This document shows positions 39,190-47,722 of a stretch of 54,831 nucleotides of DNA, one piece after another. The DNA comes from an uncultured Prevotellaceae bacterium (GTDB lineage Bacteria > Bacteroidota > Bacteroidia > Bacteroidales > Bacteroidaceae): contig CALELI010000064.1 in NCBI GenBank assembly GCA_937902455.1, positions 1-54,831 of the forward strand. Direction: 5' to 3'. Position 1 is the first letter of the stretch; each line of letters starts with the position of its first letter. The notes beneath the pieces were generated by a model, which was not told the DNA's origin, searched no databases, and saw only the letters and a list, made by a program, of their open reading frames with translations. A program made the translations under genes and the position numbers.

Positions 39190-42057
39190 CTACAATTTCT
39201 GCTTGACCTTGATTTCCTCGAATGTCTCGAGTATGTCGCCTTCCTTGATGTCGTTGTAGTTGGTTATTGATATACCGCAGTCGAAGTTGGTTGCCACTTC
39301 TTTGACATCATCCTTGAAGCGCTTGAGGGCGAGGATGGTGCCTGTGTGCTTGACGATACCGTCGCGGATGACACGTATCTTGTCGGAGCGATGTACTTTT
39401 CCGCTTGTGACGAATGCGCCGGCAACAGTTCCGACCTTGGAGATGTTGTAGACCTGACGTACTTCGATATTGGCTGTGACTTCTTCCTTGATTTCAGGCG
39501 CGAGCATACCTTCCATGGCACTCTTGACTTCTTCGATAGCGTCGTAGATGACAGAGTAGAGTCGGATGTCGACACCTTCCTGATCTGCCAGACGGCGTGC
39601 TGCCTGTGAAGGACGAACCTGGAAACCTATGATGATGGCATCGGATGCTGCTGCAAGAGTTACATCGCTTTCACTTATCTGACCGACTGCCTTGTGGATG
39701 ACATTAACCTGAATCTTGTCAGTAGAGAGCTTGATGAGTGAGTCGCTGATGGCTTCGATAGAACCATCCACGTCACCCTTGACAACGATATTGAGTTCCT
39801 TGAAGTCACCGAGTGCGATACGGCGACCGAGCTCGTTGAGGTCTACGCGCTTGAGTGTGCGGATACCTTGCTCTCTTTTAAGTTGGTCACGTTTATGTGC
39901 GAGTTCCCTTGCTTCCTGTTCTGTTTCCATTACATGGAATGTATCGCCAGCCGTAGGTGCTCCGTTGAGTCCGAGAATGAGTGCAGGTTCTGCTGGGAGA
40001 GCCTGCTGAATCTTCTGTCCTCGTTCGTTGAACATAGCCTTTATTCGTCCGAAGGCTGTTCCAGCAAGCACTACGTCGCCTTGGTGGAGTGTTCCGTTCT
40101 GCACGAGAATAGTTGCAACATAGCCACGTCCCTTGTCGAGAGATGATTCAATGACAGAACCCATTGCCTTTCTGTTCGGGTTGGCCTTGAGGTCCAGCAT
40201 CTCGGCTTCAAGGAGTACCTTCTCCATAAGTTCGTCGACATTGAGACCCTTCTTTGCACTGATTTCCTGACACTGATATTTTCCGCCCCAGTCCTCTACA
40301 AGATAGTTCATCTGTGAGAGCTGCTGCTTGATTTTCTCTGGGTCAGCTGCAGGCTTATCTATCTTATTAATGGCAAATACCATAGGGACATTGGCAGCTA
40401 CTGCATGTGCGATGGCTTCCTTTGTCTGTGGCATTACGTCGTCGTCGGCTGCAATGATGATGATGGCGATGTCCGTAATCTTGGCACCACGGGCACGCAT
40501 TGCGGTGAATGCTTCGTGGCCTGGTGTGTCGAGGAAGGTGATATGTTTACCATTCTTCATCTTCACGTTGTAGGCTCCGATGTGCTGAGTGATACCTCCA
40601 GCTTCGCCAGCAATCACATTGGCATTGCGGATGTAGTCGAGAAGAGATGTCTTACCATGGTCGACATGACCCATGACGGTGATGACAGGGGCACGTGATA
40701 CAAGGTCCTCGTCGGCGTCTTCTTCGTCTTCAATAGCATGAGTGACTTCCTCGCTGACATAGTTGGTTTCATATCCGAATTCTTCAGCTACAATGTTGAT
40801 TGTCTCTGCATCAAGTCGCTGATTGATGGACACCATGAGCCCGAGTGACATACAGGTTGAGATAACCTCCGTAACAGAAACATTCATCATGATGGCAAGG
40901 TCGTTGGCCGTAACGAATTCTGTAAGCTGGAGTACGTTGTTCTCTGAGTCTTCTTCGGCAAGTGCTGAAAGACGGTGACGCTCACGGTTTTCCTTACGGT
41001 GCTTTACGCCACTCTTGACTGACTTGGTTGTAAGTCGTGCCAATGTTTCCTTTACCTGCTTTGCAACTTCCTCTTCAGTGAGTTCAACTTTTGCGTTCTT
41101 CTTATTCTTCTTGTTCTTCTTGCCTCCGCCTTGCTGGTCACGGCGCTCGTCCCTCATCTCACGACCTTTCTCTCTGCGGTCATCCTTATTGTCGCGATGG
41201 TCGTTCTTGCCTTTATTTTTGCCGTTATCATTCTGCGGATGGTTCTCTCTCTTCTGGTTTTCGACGGCTGCGTCAATATCAACTTTGCCTTTGTTGATTC
41301 TTTGGCGTTTCTTCTTGTTTGGGTCACTGCTGTTGCCACCGATTTCCTTTATGACGGACTCCTTGTACTTGTTCTTGGCTTCCTGACGTGCAGCTTCCTT
41401 TTCTTCACGTTCCTTTTTCTTCTCTGCTTTGCTCTTCTTGTCAGGACGAGTCTTGGAGTTGATGGTAGAGAGGTCGACGAATCCTACTTTCTTGAAATTA
41501 AGGCCAGGACTTGGTAGCTCAGGACGGAATACTTCGTCTTTTGGTTTTTCTTCTTTCGGAGTTTCTACCTTAGGTTCTTCCTGCTGAGTTGTTGGCAGTT
41601 CTGGTTCTTCCTGCTGTACTTTTGGCTCGACTTTTGCGATATCCTCTTCTTCCTTCTTGCTGGCAACAGGTTTCTCTGCCACCTTCTTCTCTTCCTTGGC
41701 AATCTTACCGACAACCTTGAAGCCTACAGCCTTTTCATTTTCACTCTTTGTATGGAAAATCTCTTCAGACTTTTTCTTTGCAGCTTCTTCCTGGAGACGT
41801 TTCTCGCGTTCCTTCTCCTTACGCTCTGCGCGTTCCTTCTCCTCCTTCTCTTTCCTGCGCTGAATGTCTAATTTTGTTTCCTGGTTCTTGTCCTTGTCTG
41901 CGCCAAAGGCGGAGGCGAGTGCCTGATACTGCTCGTCAGATATCTTTGCGTTTGGAGTGGCATCCTCAAGAGCCATGCCTTTTTTCTGAAGGTACTCGGC
42001 AACGGTGTTGATACTGACGTTCAGCTCTTTTAATATTTTATTTAATCTTATTCCCAT
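39190..42057 (-). CDS. infB: Translation initiation factor IF-2
   Basis: A 955-residue IF-2 that brings initiator tRNA to the 30S subunit and promotes subunit joining as a GTPase. A short N-terminal IF2-N domain (MGIRLNKILKELNVSINTVAEYLQKKG) is followed by a long charged Lys/Glu-rich linker (about 65-370), a second IF2-N, then the G domain VMGHVDHGKTSLLDY (G1, about 459-473), FLDTPGHEAF (G3), AINKIDKP (G4), and two OB-like domains around a spacer. The extended N-terminus is normal for Bacteroidales. Third gene of rimP-nusA-infB. Confidence 0.97.
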   Translation of the reverse strand: MGIRLNKILKELNVSINTVAEYLQKKGMALEDATPNAKISDEQYQALASAFGADKDKNQETKLDIQRRKEKEEKERAERKEKEREKRLQEEAAKKKSEEIFHTKSENEKAVGFKVVGKIAKEEKKVAEKPVASKKEEEDIAKVEPKVQQEEPELPTTQQEEPKVETPKEEKPKDEVFRPELPSPGLNFKKVGFVDLSTINSKTRPDKKSKAEKKKEREEKEAARQEAKNKYKESVIKEIGGNSSDPNKKKRQRINKGKVDIDAAVENQKRENHPQNDNGKNKGKNDHRDNKDDRREKGREMRDERRDQQGGGKKNKKNKKNAKVELTEEEVAKQVKETLARLTTKSVKSGVKHRKENRERHRLSALAEEDSENNVLQLTEFVTANDLAIMMNVSVTEVISTCMSLGLMVSINQRLDAETINIVAEEFGYETNYVSEEVTHAIEDEEDADEDLVSRAPVITVMGHVDHGKTSLLDYIRNANVIAGEAGGITQHIGAYNVKMKNGKHITFLDTPGHEAFTAMRARGAKITDIAIIIIAADDDVMPQTKEAIAHAVAANVPMVFAINKIDKPAADPEKIKQQLSQMNYLVEDWGGKYQCQEISAKKGLNVDELMEKVLLEAEMLDLKANPNRKAMGSVIESSLDKGRGYVATILVQNGTLHQGDVVLAGTAFGRIKAMFNERGQKIQQALPAEPALILGLNGAPTAGDTFHVMETEQEARELAHKRDQLKREQGIRTLKRVDLNELGRRIALGDFKELNIVVKGDVDGSIEAISDSLIKLSTDKIQVNVIHKAVGQISESDVTLAAASDAIIIGFQVRPSQAARRLADQEGVDIRLYSVIYDAIEEVKSAMEGMLAPEIKEEVTANIEVRQVYNISKVGTVAGAFVTSGKVHRSDKIRVIRDGIVKHTGTILALKRFKDDVKEVATNFDCGISITNYNDIKEGDILETFEEIKVKQKL

Positions 42058-42073
42058 TGGCTGTCGTCATTTA

Positions 42074-43336
42074 TTAGTCTTCAAATTCAGCTTTGAGGAT
42101 TCTCAATACTTCGTCTACAGTGTCCTCTTCGAGGTCTGCCTTTTCGATGAGAAGTTCGCGTGGTGCGTCGAGCACGGCACGAGCAGTGTCAAGTCCAATG
42201 GCCTTGATAGCTTCGACAACCCATTCTTCGATTTCGTCCTTGAATTCGTCAAGATAGATGTCGTCGAGATTCATATCGTCTTCGGCAAGTTCACGGAATA
42301 CGTCAATGGTGTAGCCTGTGAGCATACTGGCGAGTTTGATGTTCATACCATTCTTTCCGATAGCAAGTGATACCTGATCTGGCTGGAGATATACTTCTGC
42401 TTTCTTGTTCTCTTCGTCAAGGTTAATTGAGTTGATGCGTGCTGGAGACAGTGCGCGCTGAACGAGTAACTTCATGTTTGGCGTATAGGTAATCACGTCG
42501 ATGTTCTCGTTCTTCAGCTCGCGGACGATACCGTGAATACGGCTACCCTTTACACCTACACAGGCTCCTACAGGGTCAATTCTGTCGTTGTAGCTCTCCA
42601 CTGCAATCTTGGCTCTCTCACCTGGAATACGTGCAATCTTGTGGATTGTTATAAGTCCGTCGCTGATTTCAGGAACTTCGTTTTCGAGGAGTCTCTGGAG
42701 GAACATCGGGTCAGTACGGCTGAGGATGATCTTAGGATTATTGTTGAGGTTGTCTACCTTCTGAACAAGAGCTCGTGCTGTCTCTCCTTTGCGGAAGAAG
42801 TCGGTTGGAATCTGTTCTGTCTTTGGGAGAAGAAGTTCGTTCCCTTCGTCATCAAGAAGAAGGATTTCACGCTTCCATATCTGATAGACTTCACCGGTGA
42901 TGATAGTTCCTACCTTGTCAGCATACTTGTTGTAAAGGTTGTCGTGCTCCAGTTCGAGTATCTTGGAAGCCATTGTCTGGCGGAGATTGAGGATGGCACG
43001 ACGGCCAAAGTCGCTGAAGTTAATTCTCTCGGATACATCTTCGCCGATTTCATAGTCTTCGTCAATCTTCTGTGCTTCCGTAAGACTGATCTGAGTGTTT
43101 TCGTCTTCGAGTTCGTCGTCTGCAACTACCTGACGGTTGCGGTAGATTTCAAAGTCGCCTTTGTCGGGATTGACGATTACGTCGAAATTCTCGTCTGAGC
43201 CATACTGCTTCTGCAGTACACTGTGGAATGAATCTTCTACTACACTAATCAGGGTAGTGCGGTCAATGTTCTTTTTCTCCTTGAATTCCTTGAAGGTTTC
43301 AGAGAGGTTTGCTTGTTCAATGCTTTTCTGTGCCAT
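42074..43336 (-). CDS. nusA: Transcription termination/antitermination factor NusA
   Basis: A 420-residue NusA that binds RNA polymerase and influences pausing, termination and antitermination. The N-terminal polymerase-binding domain (about 10-135) is followed by an S1 domain (VGTIITGEVYQIWKREILLLDDEGNELLLPKTEQIP) and two KH domains (VPEISDGLITIHKIARIPGERAKIAV, PVGACVGVKGSRIHGIVRELKNENIDVI, PDQVSLAIGKNGMNIKLASMLTGYTIDVF). Short acidic C-terminus, typical of the phylum. Between rimP (41 bp) and infB (16 bp). Confidence 0.97.
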   Translation of the reverse strand: MAQKSIEQANLSETFKEFKEKKNIDRTTLISVVEDSFHSVLQKQYGSDENFDVIVNPDKGDFEIYRNRQVVADDELEDENTQISLTEAQKIDEDYEIGEDVSERINFSDFGRRAILNLRQTMASKILELEHDNLYNKYADKVGTIITGEVYQIWKREILLLDDEGNELLLPKTEQIPTDFFRKGETARALVQKVDNLNNNPKIILSRTDPMFLQRLLENEVPEISDGLITIHKIARIPGERAKIAVESYNDRIDPVGACVGVKGSRIHGIVRELKNENIDVITYTPNMKLLVQRALSPARINSINLDEENKKAEVYLQPDQVSLAIGKNGMNIKLASMLTGYTIDVFRELAEDDMNLDDIYLDEFKDEIEEWVVEAIKAIGLDTARAVLDAPRELLIEKADLEEDTVDEVLRILKAEFED

Positions 43337-43377
43337 TTCTATATGTTTTATTTTGTTGTTCCGGATTATGTGTGCGA

Positions 43378-43794
43378 TTAATCAAAGTCAATGACGACTC
43401 TCACGTTCTTGAATTCTTCGAATGTCAGCGTTGTCTTGTCGTCGATAGTGATGCTTTCTGGAGTTACGGCTGTCAGTTTGCCGATGAGTTTCTTGTTCTC
43501 CTCTGTCAGCACCTCTACCTTGTTGCCAATGTTGTTTTCGTACTGCTGCATTACCTTAAATGGCTGACCGATACCAGCAGAACCGACTTCAAGTTCAAAG
43601 TCCTCGACGTCTCTGTCGAAATGTTCTTCGATAAAGCGGCTGAGATCGCAGCAATCGTCAATCCAGACGCCTTCCTTGTTATCGATTTCGACAATCACCT
43701 TGTTGTTCTTGTCGACACTTACTTCCACGAGGAAATATTCCTTATCCTGGATCCATTCCTCTACGCATTGTTGTACTTTGTTTTTATCAATCAT
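43378..43794 (-). CDS. rimP: Ribosome maturation factor RimP
   Basis: A 138-residue RimP from the ATG at 43794 (MIDKNKVQQCVEEWI); the longer open frame upstream reads through the promoter. It assists 30S maturation. N-terminal alpha/beta domain with EYFLVEVSVDKNNKVIVEIDNKEGVWIDDCCDLSRFIEEHFD and the family motif EDFELEVGSAGIGQPFK (usually VSSPGLDRPL), then a C-terminal SH3-like domain (NKVEVLTEENKKLIGKLTAV). First gene of the rimP-nusA-infB operon, about 73 nt after its promoter's -7 box. Confidence 0.95.
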   Translation of the reverse strand: MIDKNKVQQCVEEWIQDKEYFLVEVSVDKNNKVIVEIDNKEGVWIDDCCDLSRFIEEHFDRDVEDFELEVGSAGIGQPFKVMQQYENNIGNKVEVLTEENKKLIGKLTAVTPESITIDDKTTLTFEEFKNVRVVIDFD

Positions 43795-43866
43795 GTTCTG
43801 TACTAAAAAGATTATAAAAAGGAGGAACTTTTCAGCCCCTCCATCTTGGTTTTCTTCTTTACGATG

Positions 43867-43898
43867 CAAAATTAGTGAAAAAATTGGTATTGACCAAA
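43867..43898 (-). promoter_or_regulatory. Promoter of rimP-nusA-infB
   Basis: On the minus strand, TTTG (43898-43895) and TAATTTTG (43874-43867) are 20 nt apart. The -33 element lies inside the glnA terminator hairpin, so termination of one operon and initiation of the next use the same 30 bp. Confidence 0.7.
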
Positions 43899-43905
43899 TT
43901 TTTTT
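43877..43905 (-). terminator. Terminator of glnA
   Basis: AAATTTGGT and ACCAATTTTTT on the minus strand form a hairpin with a 4-nt loop, and the arm ends in a T run. It lies about 45 bp past the glutamine synthetase stop. Confidence 0.7.
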
Positions 43906-43950
43906 GATAATTTATCATCGAAAGTACTCATTGTTAACAGAATTGAGTGA

Positions 43951-45333
43951 TTATATTTTTTTCAGATAGTCGATTTGATAGTCAACGAGTGAATCAGAGA
44001 ACACGTCCTTGCTTGTGTAGATATGTCTTGATTTTTCCAGTTCGTCAGCAGCTTCCGCACAGGATGCCGGTAGTTGCTGGAGTGAGTCATGGAGTTCCTT
44101 GTTCTTGGCATCGTGGATATTTACCCCGAGGTCGACGTAGGTCTTCTTTGCTACTTCCAGAGTTCCGTCTGTCTCAAATCCGTGACGTACAGCGCAGCAG
44201 AGTGCGGCCATCAGTAGATAGATGTCTGCCATGCCGTCAGAAGCTCTCCATTCAAAGGTCTGTTTGTGTGCGAACTGAGGTGCATGCTGCCAGCCGAGTG
44301 GTACGCGAACTAATGCGCTGCGGTTCGAGAACGACCAGCACAGGGATGTAGGGGCTTCCTGGTGAGGAACGAGGCGCTGGAAGGATGCCTTGCTTGGATT
44401 TCCGAATGCGGGTAGCGATGTGCCTGCAAGCATAAGTCCTGCAATGGCTTTCTTGCATACATCTGTCAGTTCTCCGTTTTCGGTCATTACAGACTTGCCG
44501 TCGCGTGTGAATTTCATGTGCACGTGCAGTCCGCTACCTGCCATTCCTGCTGTGATCTTTGGTGAGAACGTGAGTGTCACTCCATAGTCGTAGGCAAGTT
44601 GGTACATAACCCACTTGGCAATGACAAGCTGGTCGGCTGCATCTTCGATGTCGGTAGGGAGAAATTCTATCTCATTCTGTTCATAGAGTTTCCCGTCTTG
44701 TGAGAAGTTGCCTACTTCGCTATGGCCGTACTTGATAAGTCCGCCACACTGGGCGATGAGCCTCATGGCGTCTGTTCTCAGGTCGGCATATTTGCAGTAA
44801 GGAGCACTCTCGTGATATCCTTTCTGGTCAGGAATCTTGTAGAGTTCCTCGTCGTCACCCACTACGTAGTATTCCAGTTCTCCCATAGTCTGCATCTTCA
44901 TGCCTGTCTCGGCTGTGAAAACCTCACTGGCCTTGTGGAGGATGTGTCGTGGGCTGCTCTCGAATGGTTTTCCGTCACGGTCGTAATAGTCGCACAGGAG
45001 GTCGAGGGTAGGAACGTCTGCAAATGGATTGACGAATGCTGTCTTGAAGCGAGGCATTACATAGAGGTCACTCTTTCCTGCCTGGATGAAGGGGAAGAGA
45101 CTGCTGCCGTCTACTCGCTCACCTGCGTCAAGTATTTCTTCAAGGTGCTCCTGCGAGTGGATTACGAAATTAAGAGTCTTGAGATTTCCATCCCATCCCT
45201 GATAGTGGAAATTGATGAATTCAATCTCGTTGTTTACACAAAAGTTCACGATGTCATCCCTCGTGAAATCGTCTGGCTCTTTCTGGAGGAACTGAACCAC
45301 TTGATTTGGGTTCATGCTGAATTTCTTATCCAT
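43951..45333 (-). CDS. glnA: Glutamine synthetase (type I-like, GSI)
   Basis: A 460-residue glutamine synthetase that makes glutamine from glutamate, ammonia and ATP. The N-terminal beta-grasp (about 20-105) with NFVIHSQEHL is followed by the catalytic barrel: GERVDGSSLFPF (substrate loop), MGELEYYVV (metal Glu), SEVGNFSQDGKLYEQNEIEF, TFSPKITAGMAGSGLHVHMKF (ATP-binding HxH), SFSNRSALVRVPLGW (Arg-rich active site) and FEWRASDGMADIYL. Length fits GSI rather than the 700-residue GSIII also common in Bacteroidales. The usual adenylylation Tyr loop (NLYDLPPEE) is not seen at the end. Confidence 0.95.
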   Translation of the reverse strand: MDKKFSMNPNQVVQFLQKEPDDFTRDDIVNFCVNNEIEFINFHYQGWDGNLKTLNFVIHSQEHLEEILDAGERVDGSSLFPFIQAGKSDLYVMPRFKTAFVNPFADVPTLDLLCDYYDRDGKPFESSPRHILHKASEVFTAETGMKMQTMGELEYYVVGDDEELYKIPDQKGYHESAPYCKYADLRTDAMRLIAQCGGLIKYGHSEVGNFSQDGKLYEQNEIEFLPTDIEDAADQLVIAKWVMYQLAYDYGVTLTFSPKITAGMAGSGLHVHMKFTRDGKSVMTENGELTDVCKKAIAGLMLAGTSLPAFGNPSKASFQRLVPHQEAPTSLCWSFSNRSALVRVPLGWQHAPQFAHKQTFEWRASDGMADIYLLMAALCCAVRHGFETDGTLEVAKKTYVDLGVNIHDAKNKELHDSLQQLPASCAEAADELEKSRHIYTSKDVFSDSLVDYQIDYLKKI

Positions 45334-45373
45334 TTTATAATAGTTTAGTATGTTTCCGTTTCCGTATCTGTAA

Positions 45374-45931
45374 TTAAATATATCCCTGCTTTTTCAACTC
45401 GTCTGCTACAACACACACTTCGTCATACCATTCCTGACCGAATTTGCGTATGAGGGGTTCCTTGAGGAATTCATAGACTTTCACTCCCTTTGCCTCGCCG
45501 AGTACTCGTGCTGCCTTGCAGACATCCCACCTGTGGTAGCTGAGTGCAGGCATATTTCCTGTAATACTCACCCTTATCGGATATAATGAGCAGGATATTG
45601 GCTTGCATTTCTGTATTGTGCAGTATGTGCAACCATTCTCATCCTGTCGGGCAAAGACGCAATCCTTGCCGTTTACGATACTTGTCACGAGTTCTCCTGT
45701 GGGGTCGGGATATACCACTCCTTGCTCGTGTATGATTTTCTGTGCCTCTGGGGTGAGTTTCTCCCACACCTCTTCTGATGCGGTTTCGAGGGTGTCAATC
45801 TCGTCCATCAGTACTGGTGCTCCTGCATCGCCTTCTACGCAGCAGGCTCCCTTGCAGGCATCTATGTCACAGAAGAAATATTCCGTGAAGATGTCCATAG
45901 ATACTAATGTGTCGAGTATTTCAAGTATCAT
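45374..45931 (-). CDS. DUF3109 family cysteine-rich protein (YkgJ-like)
   Basis: A 185-residue soluble protein of the DUF3109 family, conserved in Bacteroidetes. It has a cysteine pattern typical of metal or Fe-S binding: FCDIDACKGACCVEGDAGAP (20-39, four Cys), DCVFARQDENGCTYCTIQKCKPISCSLYPIRV (about 90-120) and the late DVCKAARV. The arrangement resembles the YkgJ/CxxCxxCC group. Function unknown. It overlaps the DUF4435 gene by 4 nt (ATGA) and is thus part of the AAA-DUF4435-DUF3109 unit. Confidence 0.92.
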   Translation of the reverse strand: MILEILDTLVSMDIFTEYFFCDIDACKGACCVEGDAGAPVLMDEIDTLETASEEVWEKLTPEAQKIIHEQGVVYPDPTGELVTSIVNGKDCVFARQDENGCTYCTIQKCKPISCSLYPIRVSITGNMPALSYHRWDVCKAARVLGEAKGVKVYEFLKEPLIRKFGQEWYDEVCVVADELKKQGYI

Positions 45932-46950
45932 ATCGCAGTATGAGTGTTGTCGTTGTTGATAAGTTCCATGAGTTGCGCTATCCGTCCGTGCAGTTGCTCA
46001 TATTGTGGTGCTGCCTTGAAGTCAGCATTTCTTTTCAGAATCTGTTCCACAGGACTCTGGCTGTGCTGATAACTTGCCAGCTCGTTCTGCATCTGTACCT
46101 TATGGGCGGCGTATGACATGATCTCCTTTTCTCTCGCTTTACGGAGTGAAGTGCAGACGGGGATTAGCACGGCAAGCACCACATTCTCCACGAGGTTATG
46201 TCCCTGTATATACAAATATGTGTTCTCTGGTGTCACTCCTAACTCCCTCAGCTCATCTTTCAGTGGCTGAATCTTTCCTTTTGCCTCGGGGCAGTTATGC
46301 TGGAACGATGCGATTTTCCTGTTGCTGTCCCTCCGTATGTGTTCGAGGGTCTCTTCCGGGTTCTGGATGTTAATCTTTTTTGCCGAGACGAAGTTGTTGA
46401 ACGAGGTCATTGGAAATTCGTTTGCCCTTCCAACCCTGTGAAACCATACCTGCCAGATGAAGAGGTCGTATATGGTTCGTGAATATTCTTCGAGGAAAGC
46501 CTCGAAGTCAAACAACTGATGATCGTTGAGTGTCGCAGTAGTACATACATTGTGTAGGCTCGGGGCGTAGCAATGATAATTCTCTATGGCATAGACGTAG
46601 GTATGTACCACGAACGGGTTATCCAGCATGCTCTTGCTGAATTCGTTGTGGTCGCCTACGAGGTAGTCGTAGTCTGCGTCGACACAGGCAATCAGGCTTG
46701 TGCCGAGGTTCTTCCCCAGGTTGTTCATTATGGCCGACTTCTTTCCTCTGCTCAGGTTGTTGCGTGATGGTAGCACGATTTCGAATCCTGTGTCGTCTGT
46801 CTCGAACTCTCCGAGGATGTCTCTCCAGAAGGCAATGTCGTCATAGCTCTCTACGTAGGCGATGATTTTCATCTTCTTCCATTTCGGACGAAGATGGTTT
46901 GCCGCGTGAAAGTACTTCGATGTGACGTTGTTTGTAAGTCTGCTACCCAT
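45928..46950 (-). CDS. DUF4435 / Toprim-like protein
   Basis: A 340-residue DUF4435 protein. The Toprim-like core is visible as KIIAYVESYDDIAFW (28-42, with catalytic Glu34) and SLIACVDADYDYLVGD (85-100, DxD at Asp91/Asp93), the same metal-binding pattern as OLD-type nucleases, followed by an alpha-rich domain (about 160-330). In PARIS anti-phage systems AriB carries this domain and works with an ABC-type ATPase AriA. Here the ATPase gene lies immediately upstream with a 1-nt stop/start overlap (TAATG). The gene could equally be a housekeeping relative rather than a defence gene. Confidence 0.85.
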   Translation of the reverse strand: MGSRLTNNVTSKYFHAANHLRPKWKKMKIIAYVESYDDIAFWRDILGEFETDDTGFEIVLPSRNNLSRGKKSAIMNNLGKNLGTSLIACVDADYDYLVGDHNEFSKSMLDNPFVVHTYVYAIENYHCYAPSLHNVCTTATLNDHQLFDFEAFLEEYSRTIYDLFIWQVWFHRVGRANEFPMTSFNNFVSAKKINIQNPEETLEHIRRDSNRKIASFQHNCPEAKGKIQPLKDELRELGVTPENTYLYIQGHNLVENVVLAVLIPVCTSLRKAREKEIMSYAAHKVQMQNELASYQHSQSPVEQILKRNADFKAAPQYEQLHGRIAQLMELINNDNTHTAI

Positions 46951-47687
46951 TACCTGTAAGTGTCTGTTATTTCTGTCACTGTGTCGAGCCAGCCGTTCAT
47001 CACGATGGCAGGGGAGTGGGTAGAAAGGATAATCTGAACATTAGGATTTAGTGTGCGGATATGTTCCAGCAGGTGTTCCTGCCAGTCGATGTGCAGACAG
47101 ATTTCAGGCTCGTCAAGCAACAGCACACATGGTTCCTGATTCTCCAGCAGTACGGTGAGGAGGATAATCAGCAGGTTCTTCTCTCCGGCAGAGAGCATGT
47201 ATGGGGTTATGATGTCGTCGCCTTGCAGAAATACTAATCTGTTGTTTTCTCGGTCAATGACTTTGCCCGTATCGCTGAAAAGCTCGTCAATGAGGTCGCA
47301 GAACTGGTTCCATTGTGGATTGCCGACTAAATCCTCGTTTGTCTGCAGCTTATAGAGTTTCCAGTCAAGGTAGGTCTTCACATCCTTGTCGGTTATGGAC
47401 TCAATCTGTGAGATGCTCATCAGAGGACTGTCGAAACTCTTCACGAAGTTATATTTTATGCTTGTGGCTCCTTCGGGGTAGATGTCAATATGGACTCCGT
47501 ATGGTTCGAGCGACTTACGCTCGTTTATCATGTGAAGTCCTTTTGCTATGTGCGAGATGATTGTACTCTTGCCCATTCCGTTCATTCCGCTGAGCACGTT
47601 TACGCCCAACTGGAAATCAAGTGCCACACGATGTCCACCGTGCCACAACTGGTCGACCTCTATTCTTCTTATGTATTGTCCTAACAT
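46950..47687 (-). CDS. ABC-type AAA ATPase partner of the DUF4435 protein
   Basis: A 245-residue ATPase of the SMC/RecF-like ABC type. Walker A is SGMNGMGKSTII (33-44), the signature is LSAGEKNLLIILL (165-177), Walker B is VLLLDEPEICLH (188-199) with catalytic Glu, and the switch His is in STHSPAIV (222-229). It lacks the long coiled-coil insert of OLD or SMC proteins, so it is compact. It begins a coupled operon AAA-DUF4435-DUF3109. No signal or membrane part. It is short compared with AriA of PARIS, so naming is left open. Confidence 0.9.
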   Translation of the reverse strand: MLGQYIRRIEVDQLWHGGHRVALDFQLGVNVLSGMNGMGKSTIISHIAKGLHMINERKSLEPYGVHIDIYPEGATSIKYNFVKSFDSPLMSISQIESITDKDVKTYLDWKLYKLQTNEDLVGNPQWNQFCDLIDELFSDTGKVIDRENNRLVFLQGDDIITPYMLSAGEKNLLIILLTVLLENQEPCVLLLDEPEICLHIDWQEHLLEHIRTLNPNVQIILSTHSPAIVMNGWLDTVTEITDTYR

Positions 47688-47722
47688 AGGGTATATAATG
47701 ATTTTCCTGAATTCCTAATTTC

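Noticed and set aside
43951..45333. Type III glutamine synthetase
   Set aside because: At 460 residues it is far shorter than GSIII and has the GSI barrel motifs.
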